From Actinomycetota bacterium (GTDB lineage Bacteria; Actinomycetota; Actinomycetes; Nanopelagicales; Nanopelagicaceae): DNA of 32,380 nucleotides. How positions within the stretch are numbered: position 1 is the first letter of the stretch; each line of letters starts with the position of its first letter. Positions 14,781-21,939 of this stretch are shown one piece after another. The translations under genes were made by a program, and so were the position numbers. The stretch is taken from assembly GCA_947380835.1 (NCBI GenBank), contig CANCSL010000008.1, positions 1 to 32,380 on the forward strand, given 5' to 3'. The notes beneath the pieces were generated by a model. That model had not been told where the DNA came from, did not search any database, and saw nothing but the letters and a program-made list of their open reading frames with translations.

Positions 14781-16348
14781 GTCGACCCCAACTCTTGTTG
14801 CTGTTGCTCTTCCTGCTGTTTCAATCGCGTTGATGTCAGTACCTCTGGCCCGACTTCTCGGTCAGCGAGCACGGGCACTTCGATGGTTTCGGATTCGATT
14901 GAAATTTCCTTGATCTCACGTTTCTTGGATCGTTTGGATTCGCTGCCGTCGGCTAGCACCCACGTGTCTTTCGAGCCACCACCTTGACTGGAGTTAACGA
15001 CCAGACTTCCTTCAACCAGCGCAACCCGAGTAAGACCACCAGGCAAGACCCAAATCTCTTTTCCGTCATTGACGGCAAAGGGGCGTAAGTCGATATGACG
15101 TGGTGCGACTTCGCCATCTGCCAAAACAGTCGGACAGGTGGATAGGTTTACAACTGGTTGGGCAATCCATCCTCGAGGATTTTCAGAGATGACTTTGGAG
15201 ATATCGCTGAGCTCTTGCGCCGTGGCCTTGGGGCCAATAACCAATCCGTAACCGCCGGAACCCGCGACCGGCTTGACAACCATTTCTGCCAAATTCTTTT
15301 TTACGTGCGAGAGCACGTCGGGATCTTGTAAGTCAAACGTCTCTACATTGGGCAGAATTGGTTCTTCATCTAAGTAATAACGAATCAGTTTTGGAACGTA
15401 GGGATAGATTGCTTTATCGTCGGCCACTCCATTGCCCACGGCATTTGCCAACGTAACATTTCCAGCGCGAGCAACGTTAAGAATTCCCGGAACCCCCAGA
15501 ATGCTGTCGGGTTTAAATTGCATGGGGTCGAGATATTCATCATCGATACGGCGATAGAGAACATGAACGGGCATCGGTCCGCCAGTTGTTCTCATATAGA
15601 GATACCCACCTTTGCAGAAAAGATCGCGACCTTCGACGAGCTCGATGCCCATCCGTCTGGCTAAGAAGGCATGTTCGAAGTGCGCGGAATTATGGATGCC
15701 CGGTGTCAGGATGGCCACGGTGGGCTCGACGACACCGTCCGGCGCTGCTGCGCGCAGGGCATTTAAGAGGTGTTCGGGATACTCCTCGACCGAACGCACT
15801 TGAAAGTTGGAGAATATTTCTGGAACCACGTGGGCCAAGGTTCGACGATTTTCTAAGACGTAACTCACTCCGGATGGACAGCGCAAGTTATCTTCCAGCA
15901 CGCGGAGCTGGCCAGCTTCATCCCGAATCAGATCAATCCCAGCGACGTGGATGCGCACCCCATTAGCGGGGTGTATTCCGTATGCCTCTCGCAGGAAATG
16001 TTCTGAACTGGTGATGAGCTGCCGGGGCACGACCCCATCTCGGATAACGCCCTGTTCACCATAAACGTCGGCCAAGAAGAGTTCGAGCGCCTTGATGCGC
16101 TGTTTGACCCCGGCCGAGATGATCTCCCATTCGCCGGCGTGGATGACTCGGGGGACTAGGTCTACCGATAACGGGCGCTCTTTGCCGGAGAGGGTGAAGG
16201 TGATTCCTTGGGTCGACAGGTAGCTATCGCGAATTTTGCCGCGGTCGACCAAGCCTGCTGAGCCCAGACTCAAGAGGTTGGAGAGGAGGGGGAGCATGGA
16301 CTTTTCGATCTGCTTATTTGGGAAGAATTCATCGAAGGCGGCTCTCAT
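14774..16348 (-). CDS. Circularly permuted ATP-grasp type 2 protein (predicted peptide ligase)
   Basis: A 524-residue protein of the CP_ATPgrasp type 2 family (formerly DUF404/DUF407). Family motifs occur in order: HPANGVRIHVAGIDLIRD, VLEDNLRCPSGVSYVLENR, TPGIHNSAHFEHAFLARRMG, VLYRRIDDEYLDP, NAVGNGVADDKAIYPYVP, VVKPVAGSGGYG (nucleotide-binding glycine loop), DLRPFAV and NSSQGGGSKDTWV. Such enzymes are predicted to form amide or peptide bonds with ATP, the product being processed by the transglutaminase-like partner; no substrate has been established to my knowledge. The last 70 residues are charged and low in complexity, ending in a glutamine-rich run. The N-terminus starts at AFDEFF, slightly shorter than in many homologues. 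No ribosome binding site is seen; a TTATAC hexamer 7 bases before the ATG suggests a leaderless start. Confidence 0.92.
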   Translation of the reverse strand: MRAAFDEFFPNKQIEKSMLPLLSNLLSLGSAGLVDRGKIRDSYLSTQGITFTLSGKERPLSVDLVPRVIHAGEWEIISAGVKQRIKALELFLADVYGEQGVIRDGVVPRQLITSSEHFLREAYGIHPANGVRIHVAGIDLIRDEAGQLRVLEDNLRCPSGVSYVLENRRTLAHVVPEIFSNFQVRSVEEYPEHLLNALRAAAPDGVVEPTVAILTPGIHNSAHFEHAFLARRMGIELVEGRDLFCKGGYLYMRTTGGPMPVHVLYRRIDDEYLDPMQFKPDSILGVPGILNVARAGNVTLANAVGNGVADDKAIYPYVPKLIRYYLDEEPILPNVETFDLQDPDVLSHVKKNLAEMVVKPVAGSGGYGLVIGPKATAQELSDISKVISENPRGWIAQPVVNLSTCPTVLADGEVAPRHIDLRPFAVNDGKEIWVLPGGLTRVALVEGSLVVNSSQGGGSKDTWVLADGSESKRSKKREIKEISIESETIEVPVLADREVGPEVLTSTRLKQQEEQQQQELGSTC

Positions 16349-16355
16349 AAGGCGT

Positions 16356-16393
16356 GTATAACGGGCTCAGGCAACGCCTGGATTAACCGGTTA
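16356..16393 (-). promoter_or_regulatory. Promoter and palindromic operator candidate of the ATP-grasp operon
   Basis: On the minus strand TTATAC (16356-16361) ends 7 bases before the ATP-grasp ATG. Just upstream are a small hairpin, CAGGC-AAC-GCCTG (16368-16380), and the perfect palindrome TAACCGGTTA (16384-16393), which would cover the -35 region. Palindrome over -35 plus -10 at the start codon is a plausible repressor-controlled leaderless promoter. The 292-base gap 16349-16640 holds no gene I can support. Confidence 0.4.
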
Positions 16394-16470
16394 TTTCGCC
16401 TTTATTTCCCCAGCCTGACTTTGTTACGTATGGGGTCAGCCTCACAGCCCTGGGAGGAAAAAGAGCTCAG

Positions 16471-16492
16471 ATTCTCACCATATTTTGAGAAT
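16471..16492. promoter_or_regulatory. Inverted repeat ATTCTCA-N8-TGAGAAT upstream of the permease
   Basis: ATTCTCA at 16471-16477 and TGAGAAT at 16486-16492 are exact inverted repeats with 8 bases between. It lies about 150 bases before the permease ATG, in the divergent gap. The A+T-rich 22-base dyad could be an operator for a TetR- or GntR-type regulator of the pyrimidine genes. It lacks a T-run and so is unlikely to be a terminator. Confidence 0.35.
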
Positions 16493-16623
16493 ATGTGCGT
16501 GTTTACTGGCGAGTTTGCCCAGAATTCATAGAGAGTTCTCCCAACTGGATGAGGGCGAATTCCCCGCGCATCCTTATCTCGCGCAAGTCGACGAAGACAA
16601 CAAACGAGCAATTCACCGACTTC

Positions 16624-16629
16624 AAGGAG
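16624..16629 (+). promoter_or_regulatory. Shine-Dalgarno site of the cytosine permease
   Basis: AAGGAG ends 11 bases before ATG 16641 and decides the start. The same frame is open upstream to an ATG at 16485, but those 52 extra codons look unlike the family N-terminus. Confidence 0.6.
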
Positions 16630-16640
16630 AGAGAAAAGTT

Positions 16641-18014
16641 ATGAGTAATTTAGAAATTCGTGAGGGCGAGTACGGCGACAAGGTTATGGCCGTTGAGCCT
16701 GGTGGAATCGAATCTATCCCAGATAAAGATCGCCACGGAAAAGCATCACAGCTCTTTGCAACATGGATGAGTCCAAATCTTGAGTTCGCCACAATCTACG
16801 TGGGCGCATTGGGCGTCTTCTTTGGTTTGAGTTTCGCTCAAGCAGTAATCGGAATTTTGATTGGAAACGCGCTCGGTGCTTTTGCCCAATACGTTCTCAC
16901 TCAAGATGGTTCAAAGTATGGCGTGCCACAAATGGTTATCGGCCGCGCTGCTTTTGGAAAGCTCGGAAATATCTTGCCTTCCATTTTCAATGCTGGTGCT
17001 GCCGGAATTGGATGGTTTGCCGTTAACTCGGTATCCGGTGCGTTTGCACTCGCCACACTGACAAAACTCAGTAACGTCGTTTCGCTCGTTATCGTAGTTT
17101 TGATTCAGGTTGCGATTGCGTTCATCGGCCACAACTTGGTTCAAACCGTTGAAAAATATTTGATGCCTTACCTCATCGTTGTCTTTGGAATTGCCGCCGT
17201 TATCACCATGACCAAGAGCCACCTCGGAACTCATGGCAAGCCATTCCCAGGAGCCTTTTTGGTATTTGTTGGCGCTGTTTATGGTTACGCAGCTGGTTGG
17301 AATCCATTTGCATCTGACTACGCTCGTTATTTGCCAAAGAGCGAAGATCCTAAAAAGACTGGTCGCTTTGCCGCAGCTGGACTTTTCATCTCCACCACTG
17401 TTCTGCAAATCGTTGGTGCCGCTGCTGTAACCGCAGGAATGCGTGATTACGGTGCGAAGACCAACCCAGTATCAGACTTCACTGCCGCCCTACCCAACTG
17501 GTTGGGTAAAGCGGTTTTGCTTGGAATTGTTGTCGGTTCCATCTGTGCCAACGTTCTCAATATTTATTCTGGTTCTATGTCATTCTTGACGATCGGCTTC
17601 AAACTCGGCTCTACCCAACGTCGCGGAATTGCCGCTGTCGTTTTTGGTGTCGCTGGTTTCTTGCTTGCCAAGAGCGCGATGGACAACCCGGCTTCAAATC
17701 TCGAAAACTTCTTATTGGTGATGTCCTATTGGATCGGACCATGGCTAGGAGTTATCGCGGCGGACAAGTTGATTCGCAAGGGTGCAAGTATTGAAAGATT
17801 CCTCTTTGCTAATCGCGAAAATCCGGCCGGACCAATTGCATTCGTCATTGGCGTATTTCTTTCGATTTGGCTCTTTGCGAATCAGAAGTACTACACCGGT
17901 GTTGTGCCAAAGCACAACGGCAACTTCGGCGATATCGCTTTCCCAGTTGGCTTTGCCATCTCCTTCATTCTTTACTCCATTATCGGTGGCAAGAAAGTTA
18001 TGGCCGAGAAGTAA
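16641..18014 (+). CDS. NCS1-family nucleobase permease (probable cytosine permease)
   Basis: A 457-residue membrane protein of the NCS1 nucleobase/cation symporter family with about twelve transmembrane helices. After a 40-residue cytoplasmic N-terminus (SNLEIREGEYGDKVMAVEPG), the first helices contain FGLSFAQAVIGILIGNALG, followed by the signature GVPQMVIGRAAFGKLGN and later AAGWNPFASDYARYLPK, both typical of purine/cytosine permeases. The start at 16641 is supported by AAGGAG upstream. The partner gene 19 bases downstream encodes a cytosine deaminase, so cytosine is the likely cargo and the pair resembles E. coli codBA in logic. Codon use is strongly biased, suggesting good expression. Purines, uracil, thiamine or allantoin are the other substrates known in the family. 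Confidence 0.88.
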   Translation: MSNLEIREGEYGDKVMAVEPGGIESIPDKDRHGKASQLFATWMSPNLEFATIYVGALGVFFGLSFAQAVIGILIGNALGAFAQYVLTQDGSKYGVPQMVIGRAAFGKLGNILPSIFNAGAAGIGWFAVNSVSGAFALATLTKLSNVVSLVIVVLIQVAIAFIGHNLVQTVEKYLMPYLIVVFGIAAVITMTKSHLGTHGKPFPGAFLVFVGAVYGYAAGWNPFASDYARYLPKSEDPKKTGRFAAAGLFISTTVLQIVGAAAVTAGMRDYGAKTNPVSDFTAALPNWLGKAVLLGIVVGSICANVLNIYSGSMSFLTIGFKLGSTQRRGIAAVVFGVAGFLLAKSAMDNPASNLENFLLVMSYWIGPWLGVIAADKLIRKGASIERFLFANRENPAGPIAFVIGVFLSIWLFANQKYYTGVVPKHNGNFGDIAFPVGFAISFILYSIIGGKKVMAEK

Positions 18015-18033
18015 CTAGTAGATAGGTAGAACC

Positions 18034-18477
18034 ATGTCGGATCAAGAATTTCTAGCTCTTGCCATTGCCGCTGCTCGTGAAGGGCGCTCCCAAGGGGGCA
18101 TTCCTATCGGTGCCGCATTAGTAGTCGATGGCAAAGTGTTGGGTACGGGCTATAACAAGCGCGTACAACAGAAAAGCGCGATCCGGCATGGTGAAACCGA
18201 TTGTTTAGAAAATATCGGAAGGTTGCCCGCAAAAATTTATCGCCAAGCAACGATGTACACCACTCTTTCGCCGTGCAACATGTGCACAGGCGCCATTCTT
18301 CTCTACGGGATTCCACGGGTAGTTCTCGGCGAAAACGACACATTCATGGGCGCCGAAGATTTGTTGCGTGCTAATGGTGTCGAAGTTATTAACCTCAACT
18401 CTGAAGAATGTAAGCAGCTCATGCGGGATTTCATTGCCGCAGAGCCCGAACTATGGAACGAAGATATCGGGGTTTAA
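18034..18477 (+). CDS. Cytosine deaminase, yeast (Fcy1) type
   Basis: A 147-residue zinc deaminase of the CDA/dCMP fold that would convert cytosine to uracil. The zinc site is H52 and proton-shuttle E54 in RHGETD, with C81 and C84 in TTLSPCNMCTGAI. GIPIGAAL, LENIGRL, YGIPRVVLGEN and the C-terminal ELWNEDIGV correspond closely, from memory, to the Saccharomyces Fcy1 protein, including the His-Gly-Glu (not His-Ala-Glu) motif and the terminal Asp-Ile-Gly. It is unrelated to the large amidohydrolase CodA of E. coli. Start ATG is near a GGTAG sequence. It forms a two-gene unit with the permease, giving uptake and deamination of cytosine for pyrimidine salvage. Its end is 7 bases from the convergent phytoene desaturase gene. 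Confidence 0.93.
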   Translation: MSDQEFLALAIAAAREGRSQGGIPIGAALVVDGKVLGTGYNKRVQQKSAIRHGETDCLENIGRLPAKIYRQATMYTTLSPCNMCTGAILLYGIPRVVLGENDTFMGAEDLLRANGVEVINLNSEECKQLMRDFIAAEPELWNEDIGV

Positions 18478-18484
18478 ACTCCAA

Positions 18485-19969
18485 TTATTTGATGCTGCCC
18501 ACAATTCTTTCGGCAGCAAGGCGGCCTGAGATTAAGACCATAGGGACGCCTACACCGGGCTGAGTTCCCGAGCCAGCAAAAACTACATTCTCAAATCCTT
18601 CGGCCAGATTTCGTGGGCGGAACGGGCCGGTTTGGAAGAAGGTGTGGGCGCTTGCAAATGGCGCACCACGTTCCATTCCTTGACGTTGCCAATCCAATGG
18701 AGTGGTCATCGTTTCGACTTCAATGGAATCCCCAAAGCCTTCATACCCTCGAGCTTCCATGGTCGCAATCATTCGGTCGCGGTATTTTGGCCCTTCGATT
18801 TCCCAATCGATCCCGGCATCAAGATTGGGAGTAGGAAAGAGCACGTAATAAGAACTTTTGCCTTGAGGTGCAAGGCCTGGATCATCATGGGTAGGAACTG
18901 TCACCAACAAACTGGGATCGGTCATTAAAGTTTTCTTGTTGATGAGTTCGTCGAAGACGCCATCCCACGATTGCCCGAAGTGAATGTTGTGGTGAGCCAG
19001 GCGTTCATATTTTTTGCTTGACCCGATCAACAAAGTGACACACGAAGGCGAATATTTCAATCGTTTTACTGAAGGGGGAGTCCGACCCAAGAGTTCGCGC
19101 CAGGCGACGGGTAGATCGGGATTGAGAATGAGGGCATCGAACTCAATGCGTTGGCCATCCTCGGTGATGACTGCCTTTGCTCGACCGTTCGAATGTTCGA
19201 CTGAGGTCACTGTTGTGTTGTATTTGAAGGTGACGCCATGCTTTTCGGCAGCGCCAGCAAGGGCTCTGGGAACGGCATGCATTCCACCCTTAGGAAAGAA
19301 GACGCCATTGACCGAATCCATGTAAGCAATGATGGCGTAGATAGCAAGAGCTTGTTGTGGGCTAACTCCGGCATACATAGCCTGAAAGGAATAAACCTTT
19401 TGCGTGCGCGGGTCTTTCAAAAATTGGTTTACCTTGGGAGCCAATTTGCGAAAGCCACCGATAGCGATCAATTTCGCAAGGTTTGGGGTGAGCAAGTTAA
19501 GCGGTGAATCGATATTTCGATCGATAAAGTCATTCATTTCATATTTGTATAACTTGGTTACGAAGTCAACGTATCGACCGTAGCCGGCAGCTTCATCAGA
19601 GCCAATGACCCGAGCAATCTCTTCTTGCATGCGATCGGTTTCTGGAAATACATCCAGGGATGTGCCGTCGTGATAAAAAGCTCGGTACAAAGGTTGAAGG
19701 GGAATAAGTTCAAGCCAATCTTTAATATCTTCACCGACGCATGCCAATGCATCTGAAATTAAATCTGGCATCGTCAGAACAGTTGGGCCGGTATCGAATT
19801 CGTACCCACCTTTGTGGAGAAGTCCGTTACGACCACCAGGGACGCTCTCTCGTTCGATCACAGTAACTTTGCGTCCAGCCCCGGCCAAGCGGAGGGCTGC
19901 GCTCAGACCGCCTAGACCTGCACCAACGATGAGAACGTGGTCTGTGGGACCTTTTACTTGAGCAACCAT
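18485..19969 (-). CDS. crtI: Phytoene desaturase
   Basis: A 494-residue FAD-dependent CrtI-type desaturase that takes phytoene to lycopene (or neurosporene) in the membrane. The dinucleotide-binding motif is VGAGLGGLSAALRLAGAG (15-32), followed by GGRNG and the CrtI hallmark FDTGPTVLTMP. FFPKGGMHAVPRAL lies in the middle, and the C-terminal FAD motif reads FAGSGTQPGVGVPMVLISGR. The length is normal. It starts with ATG 5 bases after the crtE stop, with AGGAG 12 bases upstream, so crtE and crtI form one transcript. It is only distantly similar to the second CrtI-type protein at 22561-24090, so gene duplication with specialisation is implied. Confidence 0.94.
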   Translation of the reverse strand: MVAQVKGPTDHVLIVGAGLGGLSAALRLAGAGRKVTVIERESVPGGRNGLLHKGGYEFDTGPTVLTMPDLISDALACVGEDIKDWLELIPLQPLYRAFYHDGTSLDVFPETDRMQEEIARVIGSDEAAGYGRYVDFVTKLYKYEMNDFIDRNIDSPLNLLTPNLAKLIAIGGFRKLAPKVNQFLKDPRTQKVYSFQAMYAGVSPQQALAIYAIIAYMDSVNGVFFPKGGMHAVPRALAGAAEKHGVTFKYNTTVTSVEHSNGRAKAVITEDGQRIEFDALILNPDLPVAWRELLGRTPPSVKRLKYSPSCVTLLIGSSKKYERLAHHNIHFGQSWDGVFDELINKKTLMTDPSLLVTVPTHDDPGLAPQGKSSYYVLFPTPNLDAGIDWEIEGPKYRDRMIATMEARGYEGFGDSIEVETMTTPLDWQRQGMERGAPFASAHTFFQTGPFRPRNLAEGFENVVFAGSGTQPGVGVPMVLISGRLAAERIVGSIK

Positions 19970-19974
19970 GCGGA

Positions 19975-21051
19975 TTAAATGCTCCTACGAATTGCGATAG
20001 TGACCAAGTCGTCAAGATGTTTCTGCGCGACGGGATCAATTTCTGGGTGATGAATCGCAGCGAGAGCGCGATCGGTTAGGGCTTCGATAGTTTTTTCAAG
20101 TTCGATGAGTGCGCCAGTCTCGGTGATGATCTCTCGCAGAGTATTAACCCCGGCCAAGGTAATTTCTTGATTGCCGAGTAAATCTTTAATTACTTCGCGT
20201 TGGGCAAGAGAGGCACGTTCATGAGTCATTGCCATTAAAACAGTGCGCTTACCTTCGCGCAGATCATCCCCGGCAGGTTTGCCTGTTTCTTGAGGATCGC
20301 CAAATACGCCCAAGACATCATCGCGGAGTTGAAAGGCTTCTCCGAGTGGCAGGCCGTACTCGGAATATCTTGCTAAATAAGCTTCCGGGGTAGCAGTGCC
20401 CAGCGCCGCGCCAAAATGGAGGGGTCGCTCGATGGTGTACTTACCCGACTTAAATCGTGCAACCCTTAGTGAGCGTTCAACGCTGGAACTGGCGAGGGCT
20501 TGCTCGTAGACATCGAGATATTGACCGGCCATTAATTCAACGCGCATCTCGTCATACAGTGGCAGGGCACGAATCAACGCTGAAGATTCCAGGCCGGCTT
20601 GATGAAGAAGTTTGGATGCCCAGATAAGCGCCAGATCGCCCAGCAAAATAGCGCTGGAGATACCAAATTGCGCTGCCGAACCATCAAGACCTTGATCGAT
20701 ATGAATCTGTTCAAAGGCTTTGTGAATTGCCGGGGCGCCGCGGCGTGTGTCAGAACCATCCATGACGTCGTCATGGATCAAGGCGCAGACGTGAATGAGT
20801 TCTAGAGCGGAAGTGGCCTTTATCACCGCAGGCGTTGGGGTGGCCCCAGTACCGAGGTAGCCCACATATCCAAAGAGCGGTCGTAGGCGTTTGCCACTAT
20901 CGAGCAAGAACCGCTCGAGCGCATCAGCAACGGGGTTGAGTTCGGGTCCAACTGAGCGTAAATAGCGATTTTCTTCGCGTACAAAGTCGGCGAGAGCTCC
21001 ATTAAAGGCGGCTCGGAGATCGGAAAGGCTGGCTTCCTTCGATAATTCCAC
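19975..21051 (-). CDS. crtE: Geranylgeranyl diphosphate synthase
   Basis: A 358-residue trans-prenyl diphosphate synthase making GGPP from IPP and allylic diphosphates. GKRLRP is at 53-58, the first aspartate-rich motif DDVMD at 94-98 and the second LRDDVLGVFGD at 242-252. The residues four and five before the first motif are small (A90 and C89), which argues against farnesyl-length termination and for GGPP or longer. The start is GTG at 21049-21051; no ATG or ribosome binding site is present, and TACCGT 6 bases upstream suggests a leaderless mRNA. Its placement head to head with metF resembles the idsA2 / Rv2172c arrangement of M. tuberculosis as I recall it, so it may be the ancestral idsA recruited for carotenoid synthesis. 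Confidence 0.93.
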   Translation of the reverse strand: MELSKEASLSDLRAAFNGALADFVREENRYLRSVGPELNPVADALERFLLDSGKRLRPLFGYVGYLGTGATPTPAVIKATSALELIHVCALIHDDVMDGSDTRRGAPAIHKAFEQIHIDQGLDGSAAQFGISSAILLGDLALIWASKLLHQAGLESSALIRALPLYDEMRVELMAGQYLDVYEQALASSSVERSLRVARFKSGKYTIERPLHFGAALGTATPEAYLARYSEYGLPLGEAFQLRDDVLGVFGDPQETGKPAGDDLREGKRTVLMAMTHERASLAQREVIKDLLGNQEITLAGVNTLREIITETGALIELEKTIEALTDRALAAIHHPEIDPVAQKHLDDLVTIAIRRSI

Positions 21052-21057
21052 GACGTA

Positions 21058-21067
21058 ACGGTACCCT
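21058..21067. promoter_or_regulatory. Overlapping divergent -10 hexamers of crtE and metF
   Basis: ACGGTACCCT holds two -10 hexamers facing apart. TACCGT on the minus strand (21058-21063) ends 6 bases before the crtE GTG, and TACCCT on the plus strand (21062-21067) ends 8 bases before the metF ATG. They share two base pairs at a GGTACC core. For crtE a -35-like TTGCCG lies 16 bases upstream, at 21080-21085 inside the metF coding region. No clear -35 is seen for metF. Confidence 0.5.
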
Positions 21068-21075
21068 GCCTCGCT

Positions 21076-21939
21076 ATGACGGCAACTTCAATCTCGGTGG
21101 AGTTCTTTCCTCCCAAGGATGGCGCGGGGGAAGAGCGACTGTGGGTTGCCATGGCTGAATTGGCACCTCTGCGCGCAGATTTTGTTTCAGTTACATATGG
21201 CGCAGGAGGATCGACGCGCGATCGCACGGTTCGAATTACGAAAGAGATCACTGAGCGAACGGGGCAGGCAACCGTTGCTCACCTCACTTGTGTTGGCTCA
21301 ACTCGAGACGAACTCAAAGCAACTCTCCAGCAATATCGTGGCGCTGGAATAAAAAGTATTTTGGCGCTACGCGGTGACCCATCTGGTGGTCCTAGTGCCC
21401 CTTGGGAACCGACACCACAAGGATTCGAGCATGCCGATCAATTGGTGGAGTTGGCCGTCAGTTTTGGTGGTTTCGATGTGGGAGTGGCGGCATTTCCTGA
21501 TGGACATCCCGCATCGGCCGGAAATTTCAATCGCGATATAGATGTTTTGATTCGCAAAGAGCAACTTGGTGCCAGCTTTGCCACAACGCAATTTTTCTTT
21601 GAAAGTTCGCGTTGGATTTCGCTCGTGGAAAAGCTTCGCCTCCGCGGATCGCAGTTGCCAGTCATTGCTGGAATTTTGCCTGTTACTAATGTTAAGCAAT
21701 TGAAGCGGATGGCCGACCTGGGTGGAACCGCGATCCCTGCGCATATTGAAAGTAAATTTGCGGCGGTGGCAGATGACCCTGATGCAGTTCGATCGCTAGG
21801 CGTAGAAATCGCGACCAAACTCTGCCAAGAACTTTTGGAAGTGGGCGTTCCTGGATTGCATTTTTACACAATGAACACCGCCGCAGCCACATTGGAAATT
21901 GCGCGAAATCTCGATGTGGTAGGCCATGGACCGCAATAA
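21076..21939 (+). CDS. metF: 5,10-methylenetetrahydrofolate reductase
   Basis: A 287-residue MetF-type reductase that reduces 5,10-methylenetetrahydrofolate to 5-methyltetrahydrofolate, the methyl donor for methionine synthesis. The N-terminus SVEFFPPK carries the catalytic glutamate (E9). VTYGAGGSTRDRT, VAHLTCVG and ILALRGDP follow in family order, and ATTQFFFESSRW is the FAD/folate-site segment. The TIM barrel appears complete and the length is typical of the bacterial single-domain enzyme. The start is ATG 24 bases from the oppositely oriented crtE start, with a -10 hexamer 8 bases before it and no ribosome binding site. Its last 14 bases overlap the CDP-alcohol phosphatidyltransferase gene. 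Confidence 0.94.
   Translation: MTATSISVEFFPPKDGAGEERLWVAMAELAPLRADFVSVTYGAGGSTRDRTVRITKEITERTGQATVAHLTCVGSTRDELKATLQQYRGAGIKSILALRGDPSGGPSAPWEPTPQGFEHADQLVELAVSFGGFDVGVAAFPDGHPASAGNFNRDIDVLIRKEQLGASFATTQFFFESSRWISLVEKLRLRGSQLPVIAGILPVTNVKQLKRMADLGGTAIPAHIESKFAAVADDPDAVRSLGVEIATKLCQELLEVGVPGLHFYTMNTAAATLEIARNLDVVGHGPQ

Noticed and set aside
16485..16640. 52-codon N-terminal extension of the permease
   Set aside because: The extension (ICACLLASLPRIHREFSQ and onward) does not resemble NCS1 N-termini, and AAGGAG before ATG 16641 fixes the start there.
16349..16640. Riboswitch (purine, TPP or guanidine type) before the cytosine permease
   Set aside because: No conserved core motif of these classes was recognised; only simple dyads are visible. 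A covariance-model search would settle it.
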